A DNA stretch of 64,000 nt. Origin: BP-133 sp040756995. GTDB taxonomy: Bacteria; Actinomycetota; Acidimicrobiia; IMCC26256; BP-133. Below the pieces are notes generated by a model. It was not told the DNA's origin. It did no database searches and worked only from the letters and a program-made list of their open reading frames with translations. Shown here piece after piece: positions 32,901-40,703 of this stretch. The stretch lies in assembly GCA_040756995.1 (NCBI GenBank), contig JBFLYK010000016.1, positions 62,001 to 126,000 of the forward strand. Reading direction: 5' to 3'. Each line of letters starts with the position of its first letter. Within the stretch, counting starts at the first letter, position 1. The translations under genes were made by a program, and so were the position numbers.

Positions 32901-33446
32901 TCAGCGGGAACGGCGCACGGCGGCGATCAAGTCGTCCACCGGGGGACGATCGTCGGGGTCGGCGGACCGGAAGGCATACAGGAGTCGGCCGTCCCGGCCG
33001 ACCACGAAGTCGCCGCCGAGCTGCAACGTGTCGTCGACGGGCCGCTGGAGGCGCCGCCCCCGGGCGATGAGTTTGAGGTAGGCCCACCAGATCTTCGGTC
33101 CCCACACTTTCCACACCGATCCCTGGCCCAACCCGTAGGCCCGATAGGCGATCCGATCCTCGTCGATCAACACCGTCAGCGGGGCCAGCTGCTCCCGCTG
33201 GTAGGCCGCCACGTGCTCTGGGGCGCTGAAAGCGATGGCCACGACGACGGCGTCACCGAAATGGCTGAGGCGGTCACGCACGGCGACCACGTGCTCCTGG
33301 CAGGGCAGTCAGGCCAGGTGCCGATGAAAGACGAGGACCACCGGCCGACCGGCGTGATCGGCGAGGCGCCACCGGCTGCCGTCGTGAGCGATCAGGTTGA
33401 TCGGTGGCGCCGGGTGTCCAACCGTAGGGGGCTTCAGTCCGGCCAT
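32901..33446 (-). CDS. Peroxiredoxin-like (AhpC/TSA family) protein with in-frame TGA, UxxC (candidate selenoprotein)
   Basis: Read through the TGA at 33311-33309 (minus strand) this is a 181-aa thioredoxin-fold protein from ATG 33446 (MAGLKPPTVGHPAP). The N-terminus, GRPVVLVFHRHLA, is followed by TGA as codon 46, then LPCQEHVVAVRDRL with C49, giving U-L-P-C in place of the family CxxC. The C-terminal part continues without interruption: FSAPEHVAAYQREQ, LTVLIDEDRIAYRAYGLGQG, LGGDFVVGRDGRLLYAFRS. Peroxiredoxin-like families are among known bacterial selenoproteins. A hairpin with its loop 19 nt after the TGA (33278-33294) may be the SECIS. Ordinary gene calling would give only the 3' fragment. 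Alternatives are a nonsense mutation or base error. Confidence 0.78.
33278..33294 (-). promoter_or_regulatory. Candidate SECIS hairpin in the peroxiredoxin-like gene
   Basis: On the minus strand GCACG (33294-33290) pairs with CGTGC (33282-33278) around a 7-nt loop TGGTCGC that starts 19 nt after the TGA and has G at its second position. Distance and loop G agree with the loose bacterial SECIS pattern. The stem is short (5 bp), so this alone is weak evidence. Confidence 0.4.
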
Positions 33447-33507
33447 GCCCACAGGAAACCACATCGCCTCTCCGGAGATTTCGGACCTGCTCCAGCGGAT
33501 CGGTCGG

Positions 33508-34095
33508 ATGCAAGCCCCGGAATACGCCGGGAGGAAAGCGGGTTTCCTGGACGTGGAGCAGCCCGTCGGGGGTCGAACGCGCCAGGAGATCTTCGCCCAG
33601 CACGTGCTTCCTGAGGTGGAGGTCCTCCTGCGGGTTGCCCGGTCACTCACCCGCCATCCCGCCGACGCCGAGGATCTCGTCCAGGACACACTCCTGCGTG
33701 CCTACCGCGCCATCGACCGCTTCGACGGTCGGCACCCCCGAGCTTGGCTGCTGACCATCTTGCGCAACACCCACGCCAACCGGGCGCGCGGGCGCCGCCC
33801 GGAAGTGGTCTCCAATGCCGAGGCCGCGGGCGCGACCGCGCCGGCGGCCGAAGAACCCGAGTCAGTCGTCCTACGCGGCACATTCGACGCCGCCGTCGAG
33901 CGGGCGTTCCGTGCCCTTCCCGAGAAGTTTCGGCTCGTCGTGGAGCTCGTCGACCTCGGCGGCCTCTCGTATCAGGAGGTGGCTGTCACGCTCGATGTCC
34001 CTATAGGGACGGTGATGAGCCGGCTGCACCGGGGCCGGGGCCGCATCCGGGCCGCCTTGGAGGCCGCCGGTCTACCTGGTCGGAAGGAGAACTGA
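33508..34095 (+). CDS. ECF RNA polymerase sigma factor
   Basis: 195 aa from ATG 33508; an earlier ATG at 33445 would overlap the start of the divergent peroxiredoxin-like gene. Region 2 reads EVLLRVARSLTRHPADAEDL then VQDTLLRAYRAIDRF and ends PRAWLLTILRNTHANRARG. Region 4 reads LPEKFRLVVELVDLGGLSYQ then EVAVTLDVPIGTVMSRLHRG. It overlaps the anti-sigma start by one base (TGATG). The pair resembles the SigR/RsrA thiol-stress module. Adjacency to the TGA-containing peroxiredoxin-like gene suggests an oxidative-stress regulon. Confidence 0.88.
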   Translation: MQAPEYAGRKAGFLDVEQPVGGRTRQEIFAQHVLPEVEVLLRVARSLTRHPADAEDLVQDTLLRAYRAIDRFDGRHPRAWLLTILRNTHANRARGRRPEVVSNAEAAGATAPAAEEPESVVLRGTFDAAVERAFRALPEKFRLVVELVDLGGLSYQEVAVTLDVPIGTVMSRLHRGRGRIRAALEAAGLPGRKEN

Positions 34096-34385
34096 TGAGG
34101 CTGCGCTGGTGGCGAGGGCAAGAACTCAGCTGCCGTGACGTCGGCAAGATGCTCCAGACGTACCTCGATGGCGAACTCGATGAGCTTCTCGCCCGACGGG
34201 TGACGCGCCACCTTGAGATGTGTGTGCTCTGCGGCATGAGGGTCGAGACCTATATGGAGATCAAGCGGGCTCTGCGCCGCTCGGCCGGATCGCCACCTCG
34301 AGATGCACTCGACCGCCTTCGGGCATTCGGACAGGAACTCGCCGAAGGCCGCGTCGCCTCCGACGAGCGGGAGACAGGGGCATGA
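34095..34385 (+). CDS. Zinc-finger anti-sigma factor (RsrA-like)
   Basis: 96 aa. The start is ATG 34095, with GGAAGGAG upstream, overlapping the sigma stop. Soluble, with no membrane segment. The zf-HC2 core is SCRDVGKMLQTYLDGELDEL then RHLEMCVLCGMRVETYMEIK, giving HxxxCxxC and an upstream Cys, as in redox-sensing ZAS anti-sigma factors. It should release the sigma factor on thiol oxidation. A frameshifted paralogue lies at 17490-17851. Confidence 0.85.
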   Translation: MRLRWWRGQELSCRDVGKMLQTYLDGELDELLARRVTRHLEMCVLCGMRVETYMEIKRALRRSAGSPPRDALDRLRAFGQELAEGRVASDERETGA

Positions 34386-34579
34386 TTAGCCTGCGCCCGA
34401 CGGACCCGGATCGTTCCACGAGTCTTCGACCTCCGTGAGAATTCTGTCGAATTTTGGCGCGGTGTGGCATAGGCTACGCGCTCGTAGCGACCACGGATCA
34501 CCGACGTCGAGGGAAGGACGTTGTGGTCCGCAATCGGTCGCGCACTGGGGATGGGCAACGTACGTCAAGGGGAGGAAAG

Positions 34580-34945
34580 ATGCGCAAGTTCATATGGATC
34601 GTTGCCGTACTGATCGCGGTGGCGGTTCCCGGAGTTCGCGTCTGGCAAGGCATGAAGCCCGCGGCAGCCGCCCAGGACCATGTGGTGAAGGTCGACGACA
34701 AGGACCGCGACCAGCTGCAGTGGAAATTCGTCCCTCAGGAACTCGATATCTCGGTGGGCGATAGCGTCACATGGGACCTGACCGACGCTCAGATCTCCCA
34801 CTCGGCGACGGCCGATGACAAGTCATTCGACTCTGGGCTCATTGCGCCGGGAAACAAGTGGACCCACACGTTCGACAAGGCCGGCGAATACAAGTACCAC
34901 TGCGAGCCGCACCCCTGGAAGACGGGTGTCATTCGCGTGAAGTAA
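34580..34945 (+). CDS. Exported cupredoxin lacking the axial Met
   Basis: 121 aa from ATG 34580 (GGGGAGGAAAG upstream). A signal peptide or N-terminal anchor (IWIVAVLIAVAVPGVRV) precedes a plastocyanin-like domain. Copper ligands: His in AQISHSATA, and Cys and His in YHCEPHPWKTGVIRV. In plastocyanins the loop continues to a Met ligand five residues after the His; here that position is Gly and no Met is present in the loop, so a three-coordinate or altered site is expected. The upstream 190 bp has no gene. Confidence 0.82.
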   Translation: MRKFIWIVAVLIAVAVPGVRVWQGMKPAAAAQDHVVKVDDKDRDQLQWKFVPQELDISVGDSVTWDLTDAQISHSATADDKSFDSGLIAPGNKWTHTFDKAGEYKYHCEPHPWKTGVIRVK

Positions 34946-34972
34946 TCCACTGGCGAGGTCGCGGTCCACTGG

Positions 34973-35695
34973 CTATAGGTGCCGGGACCCGGAGGCCTGC
35001 TTGGGCCTGGACCGCTGCCCATTGAGGCCGGCCACCGCCGCGAGCCCGGCCTCGTCGAGGATCTCGATTTGCCCGTACCGCAGCTGGAGCAGCCCTTGGG
35101 CCTCGAGGCCTTTCAGGATCCGGTTGACGCTGGGGCGTCGTCCACCGACGAGCTCGGCGAGGACACTTTGACGAAGGTGGACGACGCCATGTTCGGCTTG
35201 GCGGACAAGGACGAGCGCGATCTGGGCTTCGAGGCCGCCGGCGAGGAGCTCGACCAATCGGGCCTGGGTGTCCGCCAGGCGAGTCGAGACCGAAAGCATC
35301 CATCGCCAAGCGAGCCGCGGCCGCCGTTCGAGCAGGCGATGGAGGGTCAGCGAGTCGATCGAGAGGATGCGGCTGTCCTGAAGGGCGACGGCGTCACACG
35401 GCTCTGTCATCCGGAGGAAGAGGGGCACGTCTCCCACTACGTCGCCTGACCGAAGGATCTGAAGAACGATCTGCCGGCCTTTGAGCACGCAGGACAACTC
35501 GACGGCGCCACTGAGGATGATGTGAACCCGGGTGGGCGCCTCCCCCACCCGGAACAACGGGGTGCCGGCGGGGTAACAATCCTCGCGGAGCTCCGCGGCC
35601 AGGTCTGCGAGGTCCTCCGCCGGAAGGGACGCGTGATCGGCACCGCCGAAGAATCGGGCGATCCAGGAGGCGCGGTCGACCGACGGCGTTTCCAT
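34973..35695 (-). CDS. Crp/Fnr-family transcription regulator
   Basis: 240 aa from ATG 35695 (METPSVDRAS); a longer start is possible. The cyclic-nucleotide-binding-like beta-roll reads YPAGTPLFRVGEAPTRVHII and SGDVVGDVPLFLRMTEPCDA, followed by a long dimerisation helix and a winged HTH (LRQSVLAELVGGRRPSVNRI, then LKGLEAQGLLQL). The N-terminus has no FNR-type cysteine cluster. It is divergent from the molybdoenzyme operon, with two inverted repeats in the gap that could be its own operators (35858-35888). Confidence 0.85.
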   Translation of the reverse strand: METPSVDRASWIARFFGGADHASLPAEDLADLAAELREDCYPAGTPLFRVGEAPTRVHIILSGAVELSCVLKGRQIVLQILRSGDVVGDVPLFLRMTEPCDAVALQDSRILSIDSLTLHRLLERRPRLAWRWMLSVSTRLADTQARLVELLAGGLEAQIALVLVRQAEHGVVHLRQSVLAELVGGRRPSVNRILKGLEAQGLLQLRYGQIEILDEAGLAAVAGLNGQRSRPKQASGSRHL

Positions 35696-36317
35696 GCCGT
35701 GGAAACCCGCAGCGTTGGCGGAACATTCCTTCGCGGGCCTCCCCGGGACCCCACAGCCCAAGCACGGGGCGCCAACGGACTTGCCGCCCGTGGGCTAGAT
35801 GCCAGGCGCCGAGGAAACCGCAAAAACTGCGCGCTCATTTCCGGAAAGTCAGCGAAATGACATTCGAAGGAATGTCAGAAATCTGACAATTGGCGGCGGA
35901 GACGCCCGTCAGTACTGAGTTCCGGAGTCGGACGCGCAACTACGTAGAAGAACCGCGGCAAAAAAGTGTTGCCTTAGAGTGTCCCGAAAGGCACATTTGT
36001 TCCGATGGTCCCAAAACAGGGGGACCTGATATGCCGCACCTGCGCCGCACCGGAGGTACCGGTTCAGGATGTCGCGCTTCCGCTGGCGGCGGAGGTCGGG
36101 GGGAGGTTGATGGCAAATCGCAGAAGCGGAGTCCCGCGGGACGACATTCATCTCGATGTGGTTCGGTCAGGCCGCACGAGATGACCGAACCAACGAGCGC
36201 TGGCTTACCTAACCAGCCCGCAGCCCGCCTAGTTGCGTTGGGACTACTCGCAGAGTATGCCCCGGCGAATGGTTCGTCAAGCAACCTGGCACAACGAATC
36301 ATGTGGAGGGAGCCTGA
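35696..36317. other. 622-bp divergent promoter region
   Basis: No gene is supported between the Crp/Fnr gene (minus) and the molybdoenzyme operon (plus). The region is less GC-rich around 35820-35960 and contains the operator-like inverted repeats described at 35858-35888, leaving a long leader of about 430 bp before the plus-strand gene. No riboswitch was recognised. Confidence 0.55.
35858..35888. promoter_or_regulatory. Two overlapping Crp/Fnr-type inverted repeats
   Basis: TGACATTC-GAAG-GAATGTCA at 35858-35877 is a perfect 8-bp inverted repeat. Its right arm shares TGTCA (35873-35877) with a second palindrome, TGTCA-GAAATC-TGACA (35873-35888). TGTCA-N6-TGACA is the site form known for CooA-like members of the Crp/Fnr family. 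The regulator at 34973-35695 is the obvious candidate, controlling itself and the molybdoenzyme. Confidence 0.6.
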
Positions 36318-38513
36318 ATGACCACGCTTGACACTCCCATTGAGCGCCGAAAAGTCCTCAAGGGATTTTTGATTGCAGGGCCGACCCTGGCCGTCGCCGC
36401 CAAGCTCGGGGTTGGGGACGGCGCCGCCAATGCCTGGCCGACGAAGACCGATGAGCTCCCGGACGCCCAGGACTTCACGGACATCTTCATCCTGAGCCAG
36501 CAGCCGACCATTTACGACCTGTTGATCGAGCTTCGGCCCGACGGCACCGCTTACGCCGAGGTTCCGAAGCAGGACATTGGCCAGGGCATCTTGACGTCCT
36601 TCAAGATGATGGTGGCCGACAACCTCGATATCCCCTACGAGAAGACCGAAGTCGCCCTTGGCAAGGCTGACCAGAAGTGGGGCGCCGCCCAGATCACCGG
36701 CGGCTCTCACAACGTGCGGGTTCTCTGGGACCCGGTTCGGCTCATCGGCGCCAAGATGCGGGGGCAGCTCCTTGCTGCCGCCTCGAACCGCCTCGGCGTT
36801 CCGGTCAGCCAGCTCCGGACCGAGGACGGCTTCGTCGTCGCCCGCGACGGTCGGAAGATCGGCTACGGCGAGCTCAGCTCCGAAGCGGCGGCGCTGCCCA
36901 ACGCCAAGGCCGCTGCGCCGAAGACGGCCGCCGAGTTCAAGATCATCGGTAAGCCTCACGTCCGGGAGAACATCCGCGACATCGTTCAGGGCAAGGCTCC
37001 GTACTCCATGGACCTGTTCTCCTCCAAGGAGTACCTGCCGACCGTTGTGGCGATGGCCGCTACGCACGGTGCGTCCGTGGTGTCGATCGATGACTCCGAA
37101 GCGAAAAAGATTCCGGGCGTCATCGCTGTCACGCACGTTCCGGGTATGCCCGACTACCTCATTCCCGAGGCCGTGGCGGTTACCGCTGAGACCTTCGGCA
37201 TCGCCAAGAAGGCGAAGAACGCGCTGAAGATCAAGTGGAGCGCCGGCCCGATGGACGCCCTGTCGGACGCCCAGATCGACGACCTTCTCAATGGGATCAT
37301 CGACGAGCTGACCAACCCGGGCGAGGGCATCGAGGCCACCTTCCGTTGGCCGTACGTGCCGCACGCTCCGATGGAGGAGAACGCCGCCGTCGCCAACGTC
37401 ACGGCCGACAGTGCGGAGGTCTGGGGTGGCGCACAGATCCCGCCCACCCTTCAGCGGCAGCTGGCTGAGACGCTGGGCATGCCCGTCGAGAAGATCACGT
37501 ACCACGTGATCCGGGCCGGTGGCGCCTTCGGTCGTCACCTGTTCCACGACCAGGATGTCCAGGCTGCGCAGGTGTCGCAGCGCCTCGGCAAGCCGGTCAA
37601 GCTGCAGTGGCTGCGTGAAGAGGGCATCAAGCACGGCCGTACCCGCCCGGTCTCGATCCACAAGATCAAGGCTGTTGTGAGCGGTGGCGATGTGGTCGGC
37701 TTCGAGCACCGTATGGCCTGCCCGGAGATGGACCTCCGCCACGGCCTCGGTGACGTCGTCACCGGCTACATCACCGAGTACAACAACGAGGGTGCGTGCC
37801 AGTACTTCTTCGCTCACACCCAGAAGCTGTTCTACAAGACGGGCCCGACCAGCATCACGCTGAAGCAGAAGCTGCTGGCCAAGCCCACCGCCGCCTGGCG
37901 TGTGGTCTATTCCGGTCAGGTCCACGCCGCCAACGAGATCATCATGGACGAGCTCGCCCGGATGCTCGGCAAGGACGAGGTGGAGTACCGCCTCTCCATG
38001 CTCGACAGCGCCCGGCACGTGGCCGTGCTGGAGAAAGCTGCCCAGGAAGCCAACTGGGGCCAGAAGCTCCCGGCCGGTGTGGCTCAGGGCGTCGGTATGC
38101 ACGACGAGTACAAGTCGATCGCCGCGTACATCATGACGATCGACACTCGCGGCCGTGAGCCGCGGATGACGGCGTGCACCATCGCCGTGGACAACGGTCA
38201 CTGCGTCAACCCCGAGGGCACCAAGTCCAGCTTGCTCGGCCAGGCGCACGACGGGTTCGCTCTGGCGTTCCGGGCCGGCCTGCACGTCGACAACGGCGCC
38301 ACCCGTGAGTCGAACTTCCACGACTACAAGTGGACCCGAATGTTCGACTCGGCGCCCGACATGAGCGTCCACATCCTGCCGAGCAGCAATGTCCTGCCGG
38401 GTGGTATCGGCGAGCTGGGTGTCCCGGCCGCCGCCTCTGCTGCTGCCAACGCCTGGGCTCGCGCCACGGGCAAGCAGCCCCGGAACTTCCCGCTCAACGA
38501 GTACGGAGCCTGA
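36318..38513 (+). CDS. Molybdopterin-binding subunit of an IorB-like oxidoreductase
   Basis: 731 aa. The start is ATG 36318, with GGAGGGAG upstream. A twin-arginine signal (ERRKVLKGFLIAGPTLAVAA, R10/R11) points to export of the folded enzyme. The body is the xanthine-oxidase-family large subunit of the isoquinoline-1-oxidoreductase type. It has the GGxFG-like segment RAGGAFGRHLFHDQDVQAAQ, EATFRWPYVPHAPMEENAAV, and the catalytic Glu in GIGELGVPAAASAAANA. The substrate is unknown (aldehydes or N-heterocycles in relatives). It is followed 5 bp later by its [2Fe-2S] subunit; no cytochrome subunit or XdhC-type chaperone is in view. Confidence 0.88.
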   Translation: MTTLDTPIERRKVLKGFLIAGPTLAVAAKLGVGDGAANAWPTKTDELPDAQDFTDIFILSQQPTIYDLLIELRPDGTAYAEVPKQDIGQGILTSFKMMVADNLDIPYEKTEVALGKADQKWGAAQITGGSHNVRVLWDPVRLIGAKMRGQLLAAASNRLGVPVSQLRTEDGFVVARDGRKIGYGELSSEAAALPNAKAAAPKTAAEFKIIGKPHVRENIRDIVQGKAPYSMDLFSSKEYLPTVVAMAATHGASVVSIDDSEAKKIPGVIAVTHVPGMPDYLIPEAVAVTAETFGIAKKAKNALKIKWSAGPMDALSDAQIDDLLNGIIDELTNPGEGIEATFRWPYVPHAPMEENAAVANVTADSAEVWGGAQIPPTLQRQLAETLGMPVEKITYHVIRAGGAFGRHLFHDQDVQAAQVSQRLGKPVKLQWLREEGIKHGRTRPVSIHKIKAVVSGGDVVGFEHRMACPEMDLRHGLGDVVTGYITEYNNEGACQYFFAHTQKLFYKTGPTSITLKQKLLAKPTAAWRVVYSGQVHAANEIIMDELARMLGKDEVEYRLSMLDSARHVAVLEKAAQEANWGQKLPAGVAQGVGMHDEYKSIAAYIMTIDTRGREPRMTACTIAVDNGHCVNPEGTKSSLLGQAHDGFALAFRAGLHVDNGATRESNFHDYKWTRMFDSAPDMSVHILPSSNVLPGGIGELGVPAAASAAANAWARATGKQPRNFPLNEYGA

Positions 38514-38518
38514 TCGCC

Positions 38519-38980
38519 ATGCCCACAATTACCTTCAATCTCAATGGCAACCCGGTTTCGGTCGACGCTGACAACGACGAGGAACTCCTCTGGGTTCTCC
38601 GTGACCGCCTTGACGTCAAGGGCCTGAAGTTCGGCTGCGGTATGGGACTCTGTGGTGCCTGCACCAGCCACATCAACGGCAAGGCTCAACGGACGTGCAT
38701 CACGCCCGTCGCCTCCGTGAAGGGCAAGAACGTCACGACGATCGAAGGCATCGCTCAGGGTGACAAGCTGCACCCGGTTCAGCAAGCCTGGATCGACAAC
38801 GACGTGGCCCAGTGCGGGTACTGCCAGCAGGGCCAGATCATGCAGGCCATCTCGCTGCTCAACAGCAACCCGCACCCGACCGATGCCGACATCGACGAAG
38901 CGATGGGCGGAAATCTCTGCCGGTGCGGTACGTACTTCCGCATCCGGTCCGCCATCAAGCAAGTCGCGGCCGGCAAGTAA
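38519..38980 (+). CDS. [2Fe-2S] subunit of the IorA-like oxidoreductase
   Basis: 153 aa from ATG 38519, 5 bp after the large subunit stop. Both clusters are intact. The plant-type N-terminal cluster is C40GMGLCGAC48 plus C60; the C-terminal cluster is C99GYC102 plus C134RC136. Length and motifs match the small subunits of the xanthine oxidase family. It has no signal of its own, so it would be carried out with the Tat-exported large subunit. Confidence 0.93.
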   Translation: MPTITFNLNGNPVSVDADNDEELLWVLRDRLDVKGLKFGCGMGLCGACTSHINGKAQRTCITPVASVKGKNVTTIEGIAQGDKLHPVQQAWIDNDVAQCGYCQQGQIMQAISLLNSNPHPTDADIDEAMGGNLCRCGTYFRIRSAIKQVAAGK

Positions 38981-39072
38981 ACCAATCAGCGATTGAAGCC
39001 CTAGACCGGTGTGCCGCCTGGAACGCAGGCGGCACACCGAGTCCCATATCCGTGAACCGACAGGGAGCGACG

Positions 39073-39264
39073 ATGCTAAAGCGTTTCGCATTCATGACTG
39101 CTGCTACCGCCGTGCTCACCATTCCAGCCGCGACTTCATTCGCTGCTCCCGCGCCGAAGGCGGACGGTGTTCTTCCCGAGCAGCTCTGCCATACCGCTAT
39201 CCCGGCTCACCTGCAGCCGGTGACCTGCGGACGAGGGACCGGCGGCCCCGGTTCCGGCGGCTGA
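39073..39264 (+). CDS. Small secreted Cys-containing peptide
   Basis: 63 aa from ATG 39073. The signal peptide is LKRFAFMTAATAVLTIPAAT with cleavage near SFA. The mature peptide of about 35 residues contains two cysteines (EQLCHTAIPAHLQPVTC), which could form one disulfide, and a Gly-rich tail. No family is recognised. It follows the molybdoenzyme by 92 bp and precedes a hairpin terminator. Its real status rests on the clean signal peptide and the GGAG-like site upstream. Confidence 0.6.
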   Translation: MLKRFAFMTAATAVLTIPAATSFAAPAPKADGVLPEQLCHTAIPAHLQPVTCGRGTGGPGSGG

Positions 39265-39270
39265 TCGGTT

Positions 39271-39307
39271 CGGCGACCGGACTTCGGCGGAGTCACTCCG
39301 GTCGCCG
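39271..39307. terminator. Bidirectional hairpin terminator
   Basis: CGGCGACCGGA (39271-39281) pairs with TCCGGTCGCCG (39297-39307) around a 15-nt loop, between convergent genes ending at 39264 (plus) and 39293 (minus). It slightly overlaps the 3' end of the sigma-factor gene. No T-run follows. Confidence 0.6.
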
Positions 39308-39829
39308 AGCGTGAGGGCCGCTGCCCTCCAAGGCCCTCCGGATCCGGCGGCGGGCGTGGTACAACCGGGCTCTCATGAGACGGATCGGGACGCCGAGCGC
39401 AGCAGCCGCTTCCCGGTAGCTGAGCTCGTGGAGATCGACGAGCTCCACAGGCTCTCGAAGTCGTGGCGGCAAGTCGCAGAGCGCGTGATAGACCGCCGAA
39501 TCGAAGCCGTCACTGAACCCCACCGCAACCGGGTATTCAAGCCCCTCAGGCTTTAGACGGCGCGGATAGCCCGAGCGAGCAGTCCGCATGGTGGTAAGCA
39601 GCCACACCCGGGGAGGTCGACCCTGAAACCGGTCAATACCATCGAAGGCCCGACGCAAAGTCTCTCGCACAAGGTCCTCGGCCTCGCCCTCATGGCGAGT
39701 GAGGGAGCGGGCCACTCCCATCAGCACGTCAAGCTCAGACATGACCAGCGTGGCGAAGACGTCCTGACGGCCAGCGGGCATCACACCCGGACCCTCCAGT
39801 TTTGGACTGATCGTTTCAGAAACCGTCAT
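39293..39829 (-). CDS. ECF-like sigma factor
   Basis: 178 aa. Region 2 is related to the sigma factor at 33508: LDVLMGVARSLTRHEGEAED then LVRETLRRAFDGIDRFQG, followed by RVWLLTTMRTAR. Region 4 reads LPPRLREPVELVDLHELSYR then EAAAALGVPIRLMRARLYHA. It lacks an adjacent anti-sigma gene. It starts at ATG 39829 with no clear ribosome site, possibly leaderless, 43 bp from the divergent TetR gene. It may have arisen by duplication of the 33.5-kb sigma gene, with divergence in the linker. Confidence 0.78.
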   Translation of the reverse strand: MTVSETISPKLEGPGVMPAGRQDVFATLVMSELDVLMGVARSLTRHEGEAEDLVRETLRRAFDGIDRFQGRPPRVWLLTTMRTARSGYPRRLKPEGLEYPVAVGFSDGFDSAVYHALCDLPPRLREPVELVDLHELSYREAAAALGVPIRLMRARLYHARRRIRRALEGSGPHARRPE

Positions 39830-39872
39830 AATAGACTGTGCATTTCAGAAAGATCAACCGACGGGACGCAGG

Positions 39873-40499
39873 ATGGGGCGGCGACGCAGCTATGAGAGGG
39901 ATGCCGTGGTCAGAGCGGCGCGCGACCTGTTCTGGGAGCGCGGCTACGAGCTCACATCGGTGGACCACGTCGAACGGCGCACCGGCCTGAATCGATCCAG
40001 TCTCTATCAGGCGTTCGGCAGCAAACGGGGCCTCTTCAACGCAGCGCTCGATCGTTACATCGACGAGGTAACCGGCGAACTGCTGAGTGGCCTCACGAAG
40101 ACGGGCGGCGGTACCACCGCGGTCGTCGAGTTCTTCAGGCGCCTCGCCCGGTCCTTCCGAGCCGATCCCGCGGGAGCCGCTCGGGGCTGCTTATTGGTCA
40201 ACTCGATTGCCGAGCTGGGGGGGCGTGACCCGGATGTCGCGCGCGTGGCGGCCGCTCATCGCGATCGTCTCCGGGAGGCCTTCGCCGTCGCGCTGGGGGC
40301 CGGCGCCAACGGCAGTCCTCCCGAATTGATTGCGAAGCGGGCCAAGCTTCTCGCTGCGACAGCGATGGGTGCCTTCCTCACCGCGCGGCTCGACCCGGGC
40401 GATGCGGCCGATCTCTGTGATGCGGTCGCCGACGAAGTCTCGACATGGGCGTCACCGGCCCCCGTCCATCGAACCGGGCGCCCAAAAGCTCATCGCTGA
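39873..40499 (+). CDS. TetR-family regulator
   Basis: 208 aa. The N-terminal HTH reads YERDAVVRAARDLFWERGYE then LTSVDHVERRTGLNRSSLYQ and AFGSKRGLF. The helical ligand-binding domain follows, with a Cys in ARGCLLVNS, as in TetR members that sense small molecules. It is divergent from the ECF-like sigma factor, with only 43 bp between starts, so it may repress that gene. Effector unknown. Confidence 0.85.
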   Translation: MGRRRSYERDAVVRAARDLFWERGYELTSVDHVERRTGLNRSSLYQAFGSKRGLFNAALDRYIDEVTGELLSGLTKTGGGTTAVVEFFRRLARSFRADPAGAARGCLLVNSIAELGGRDPDVARVAAAHRDRLREAFAVALGAGANGSPPELIAKRAKLLAATAMGAFLTARLDPGDAADLCDAVADEVSTWASPAPVHRTGRPKAHR

Positions 40500-40616
40500 G
40501 GCGATCCATCGCTGCAGAGCGGGCGCGCCAACTTCCTGAACCGTCCACGGCCGCAGTCCAAGCGCATGCCGTCGAGTTCGGCCCGCCGGCGGGGCCAGGA
40601 CTCTCAACCAATAATT

Positions 40617-40652
40617 GAGGGCTGGTCGGAACATGGTGTCTGACCAGCCCTC
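40617..40652 (-). terminator. Hairpin terminator downstream of the tRNA-Cys fragment
   Basis: GAGGGCTGGTC (40617-40627) pairs perfectly with GACCAGCCCTC (40642-40652) around a 14-nt loop. It lies 6 bp beyond the 3' end of the minus-strand tRNA-Cys fragment and would be that tRNA's terminator. Confidence 0.65.
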
Positions 40653-40658
40653 TACATG

Positions 40659-40703
40659 AGGCGGCGAGCGGAATTGAACCGCTGTACAGGGTTTTGCAGA
40701 CCC
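40659..40703 (-). other. 3' half of a tRNA-Cys (GCA), candidate attachment site
   Basis: On the minus strand the sequence runs GGGTCTGCAAAACCC (anticodon stem-loop, GCA anticodon), a 5-nt variable region, AGCGGTTCAATTCCGCT (T-arm) and CGCCGCC-T (3' acceptor strand and the Cys-type discriminator U73). The expected 5' half (GGCGGCG and a D-arm) is absent upstream, where unrelated sequence follows. Integrative elements use tRNA 3' ends as att sites and leave such copies at one end. An intact copy is expected on the far side of the element; none is in this window. Confidence 0.7.
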
